Below, piece by piece: positions 61,984 to 64,000 of a DNA stretch of 64,000 bases; within the stretch, counting starts at the first letter, position 1, and every line of letters begins with the position of its first letter. The position numbers and the translations under genes are program-made. The notes beneath the pieces were generated by a model. That model worked only from the letters and a program-made list of their open reading frames with translations, was not told the DNA's origin and did no database searches. This DNA comes from Certhia americana (Eukaryota > Chordata > Aves > Passeriformes > Certhiidae): positions 8,776,854-8,840,853 of the forward strand of contig CM031866.1 in assembly GCA_018697195.1 (NCBI GenBank), given 5' to 3'.

Positions 61984-64000
61984 AAAGGATCTTAGAAGAA
62001 TCCTTACAAGAATTGTTTTCATGAAGTGATCAAATGCTCTTTGGAGAAAGGAAAAATGGAATTCCAAGACAGAGCAACACTAAGTTGGGGGGAACCACTT
62101 GGAGTACGATAGATCTACAGAAGAGAGGGAAGCACAAGACTCAGGTACCATAAAGCACACAGCATGCCCTATTTTACAAAGGTTGGGTGGGTTCTCTAAC
62201 AATAGGTGCTCCCTCTTGCTGTGGAAGACAGAAGGCCAATATGACAATGTTGGTCTTATCAATGAAAGACCTGTTGAACAAAGGTCTGCTCTGCTTATTG
62301 CTGCCCAAGTGGAAGTTGGTGACCCTGTGGCAGTGGCCAGAAGACAAGCAAACCAAAAACATAAGGGGATCAGCCTCCTGGGCAGAGTGTCAGCACTCCT
62401 GGGCTCAGCACCAGACTGCTACTCTGGCAGCAGTTATTGATGAACAGATTGCTGGCAGCCCCTCTGCCTGAAGGACTACAGCAGCAGCAGCATGCTGTGA
62501 ATACCTGACAGAGGTGTTTTCACACATACATCACACAGCACCACATTATAAACTATTTCAGGCTGCTTCAGGAAGCTGCTAACATAAACTCATGGAAAAA
62601 AACCCCAAAGCCATTAAAAAACCCCACAACCTGAAACAAGTATTTTATCACTGCTCAGTGTTTGAACTGTGAGCTTTATACCACTGGCAAGTAGGCAGCT
62701 CTAGTTCACAACTGAACACCTACTTTATTTATTTAGCTCTGCTGCATTTAACCCTACATCCTGTCTGCTGGGTGCATCCGGCTCCACCGATCTCCACGCA
62801 GCACAGCCTGAGCATAAGGTGGGGGAGCTACTTTCCACAAGCCAAAAAACAGGAAATTTGATGATATTGTTCAGTGAGCAGACGTCAGCAGAGAGTGATA
62901 CAAAAGAGTAAACAACTTCCTAGCAGCAGCAGACAAATGGGCCGGAACTACTGGAATCCTGTGATGTCTGGTGTGTTTTGCATGAAAATTACCGTTTCAA
63001 TGAAAGAGGGAGAGATTTTTGGCTGATGGAAGTTGGAGCTGCTCCTTAGAAATCTAGGAACTACACCACTAACTCCAAGTCCTCAACCTTTCTGAACCTG
63101 AAAACATAGTTTTTGAGAATTCATATTGTTGATACTCTGAAATATTTTGCAAATATTCTCATTATTTTAGAACACACAAAAAGTGGATTTGAGTAGAAAG
63201 GATAAACATCAGTGGAAGCATGGAAGTCAGTACCAGTAACGCAGGTGCCACTTCGTTATGATCATACTACCATCAGTCTTATATATGCAATGGATATATA
63301 GACATATCCTGTAATCTTGTTTAAATACTTGATATGAAGGAAGCACTTTGCTGGTGGACCTACACAGTTGGTGTGACATCTCCCTTTTGGATTTCAGTGT
63401 TTGCTTTGTGCAATCTGCTCTCCTGGGCAAATGTCAAACGTGATCCGAAAAATTAACCTCTTGGGTAGGCATACAATGAAGGTTGCTCAAAGCCAGGTTA
63501 CAGCAGGCAGGAAGGAAATGTAAGGGAGGATATTTTTGCTCCAACAGAATACTATTCTGCCCATCTCTGTCCAGTCTCTTAACTGCAAGAAGTAATATTT
63601 GACCAGTGACCTCAAACATAAAGCTTCACTAATGAATTCCAATCAACTGTGTTGAGAAAGATGGTAACCCCTGGAAAAACTCTCTTGCCTACACATCCAC
63701 ATGTAGAGACCACCAAGGCATGTAATTTTTCCTTTTGTACTAACCCTTTCACAGTGATGTAAAGAAATTAAGTCCTATTCTGAACTAGTTCTTAAACTGT
63801 TGACAAACAAGTCAGACCAGGACTAAGCTGGGGCTTTATAACCTGGAAATATCTGGGGATCTTACAGAAAATACACAGGGATATTTCCAGGGGATGCAAT
63901 CCAGTAGGTACCAAACCCAGGACTCTCATCTCATCCAGGTATCCCCTCTAGCCAAAATCTAAGCAGAATGGACTCCTAAGACAAAAATTAGCAGCTAAAT

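Larger units (their letters stand above)
45023..64000 (-). other. PDE8A: PDE8A intron 1, at least 19 kb
   Basis: No coding exon is supported in this stretch. It contains a CR1 ORF1-like fragment (45830-46275), poly(T) at 46278-46294, an AT-rich tract near 50517-50571, a perfect inverted repeat (51601-51667) and a G/T tract (61881-61983). Several open frames of 60-180 codons occur without splice or homology support. There is no CpG island, so the PDE8A promoter and exon 1 must lie beyond 64000. Confidence 0.75.

Noticed and set aside
1..64000. CRISPR arrays, bacterial operons, phage, tRNA or rRNA genes
   Set aside because: None of the required repeat spacing, ribosome-binding or cloverleaf patterns is present; the window is intron-rich vertebrate DNA.

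Overview
The window is vertebrate genomic DNA, almost certainly from a bird. Coding sequence comes in short exons with GT..AG junctions, most of the DNA is AT-rich intron or intergenic sequence, and the recognisable interspersed repeats are CR1-type LINE pieces and one LTR-like block, the usual avian repertoire. I cannot fix the species; a songbird is possible but not shown.

Layout. (1) 1-2250, + strand: the last two coding exons of FSD2 (fibronectin type III and SPRY domain protein), encoding the C-terminal part of its B30.2/SPRY domain, then a 3' UTR. (2) 2.6-8 kb: a CpG island at about 5.5-6.2 kb with signs of a spliced minus-strand transcript running tail-to-tail toward FSD2. It could encode a 63-residue peptide over two exons, or be a noncoding host gene; one intron holds an H/ACA-like hairpin. 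This is the least explained part of the window. (3) 6.2-13.4 kb: intergenic DNA with simple repeats and a decayed CR1 3' end (11348-12275). (4) 13.8-45.0 kb, minus strand: PDE8A, a high-affinity cAMP phosphodiesterase. I place 21 coding exons from 45022 down to the stop at 14724. All junction phases agree, giving 2304 coding bases, or 767 residues plus stop. Only the first coding exon (about 60 residues, starting Met-Gly-Cys in mammals) is missing. (5) 45.0-64.0 kb: at least 19 kb of PDE8A intron 1, with a CR1 ORF1-like fragment, a perfect 30-bp inverted repeat and simple tracts, but no coding exon I can support.

Function. PDE8A hydrolyses cAMP. The exons encode, in order, a receiver-like (REC) domain, a PAS domain, a linker with an RRxS protein kinase A site and the RRLSGNEY segment, and the HD-type catalytic domain with all expected metal and purine-binding residues. 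FSD2 is a muscle-associated scaffold-type protein with no known direct link to PDE8A; here they are simply neighbours. From memory, FSD2 and PDE8A lie on the same human chromosome arm (15q25) but are not adjacent there.

No rRNA, tRNA, CRISPR array or bacterial or phage content was seen.
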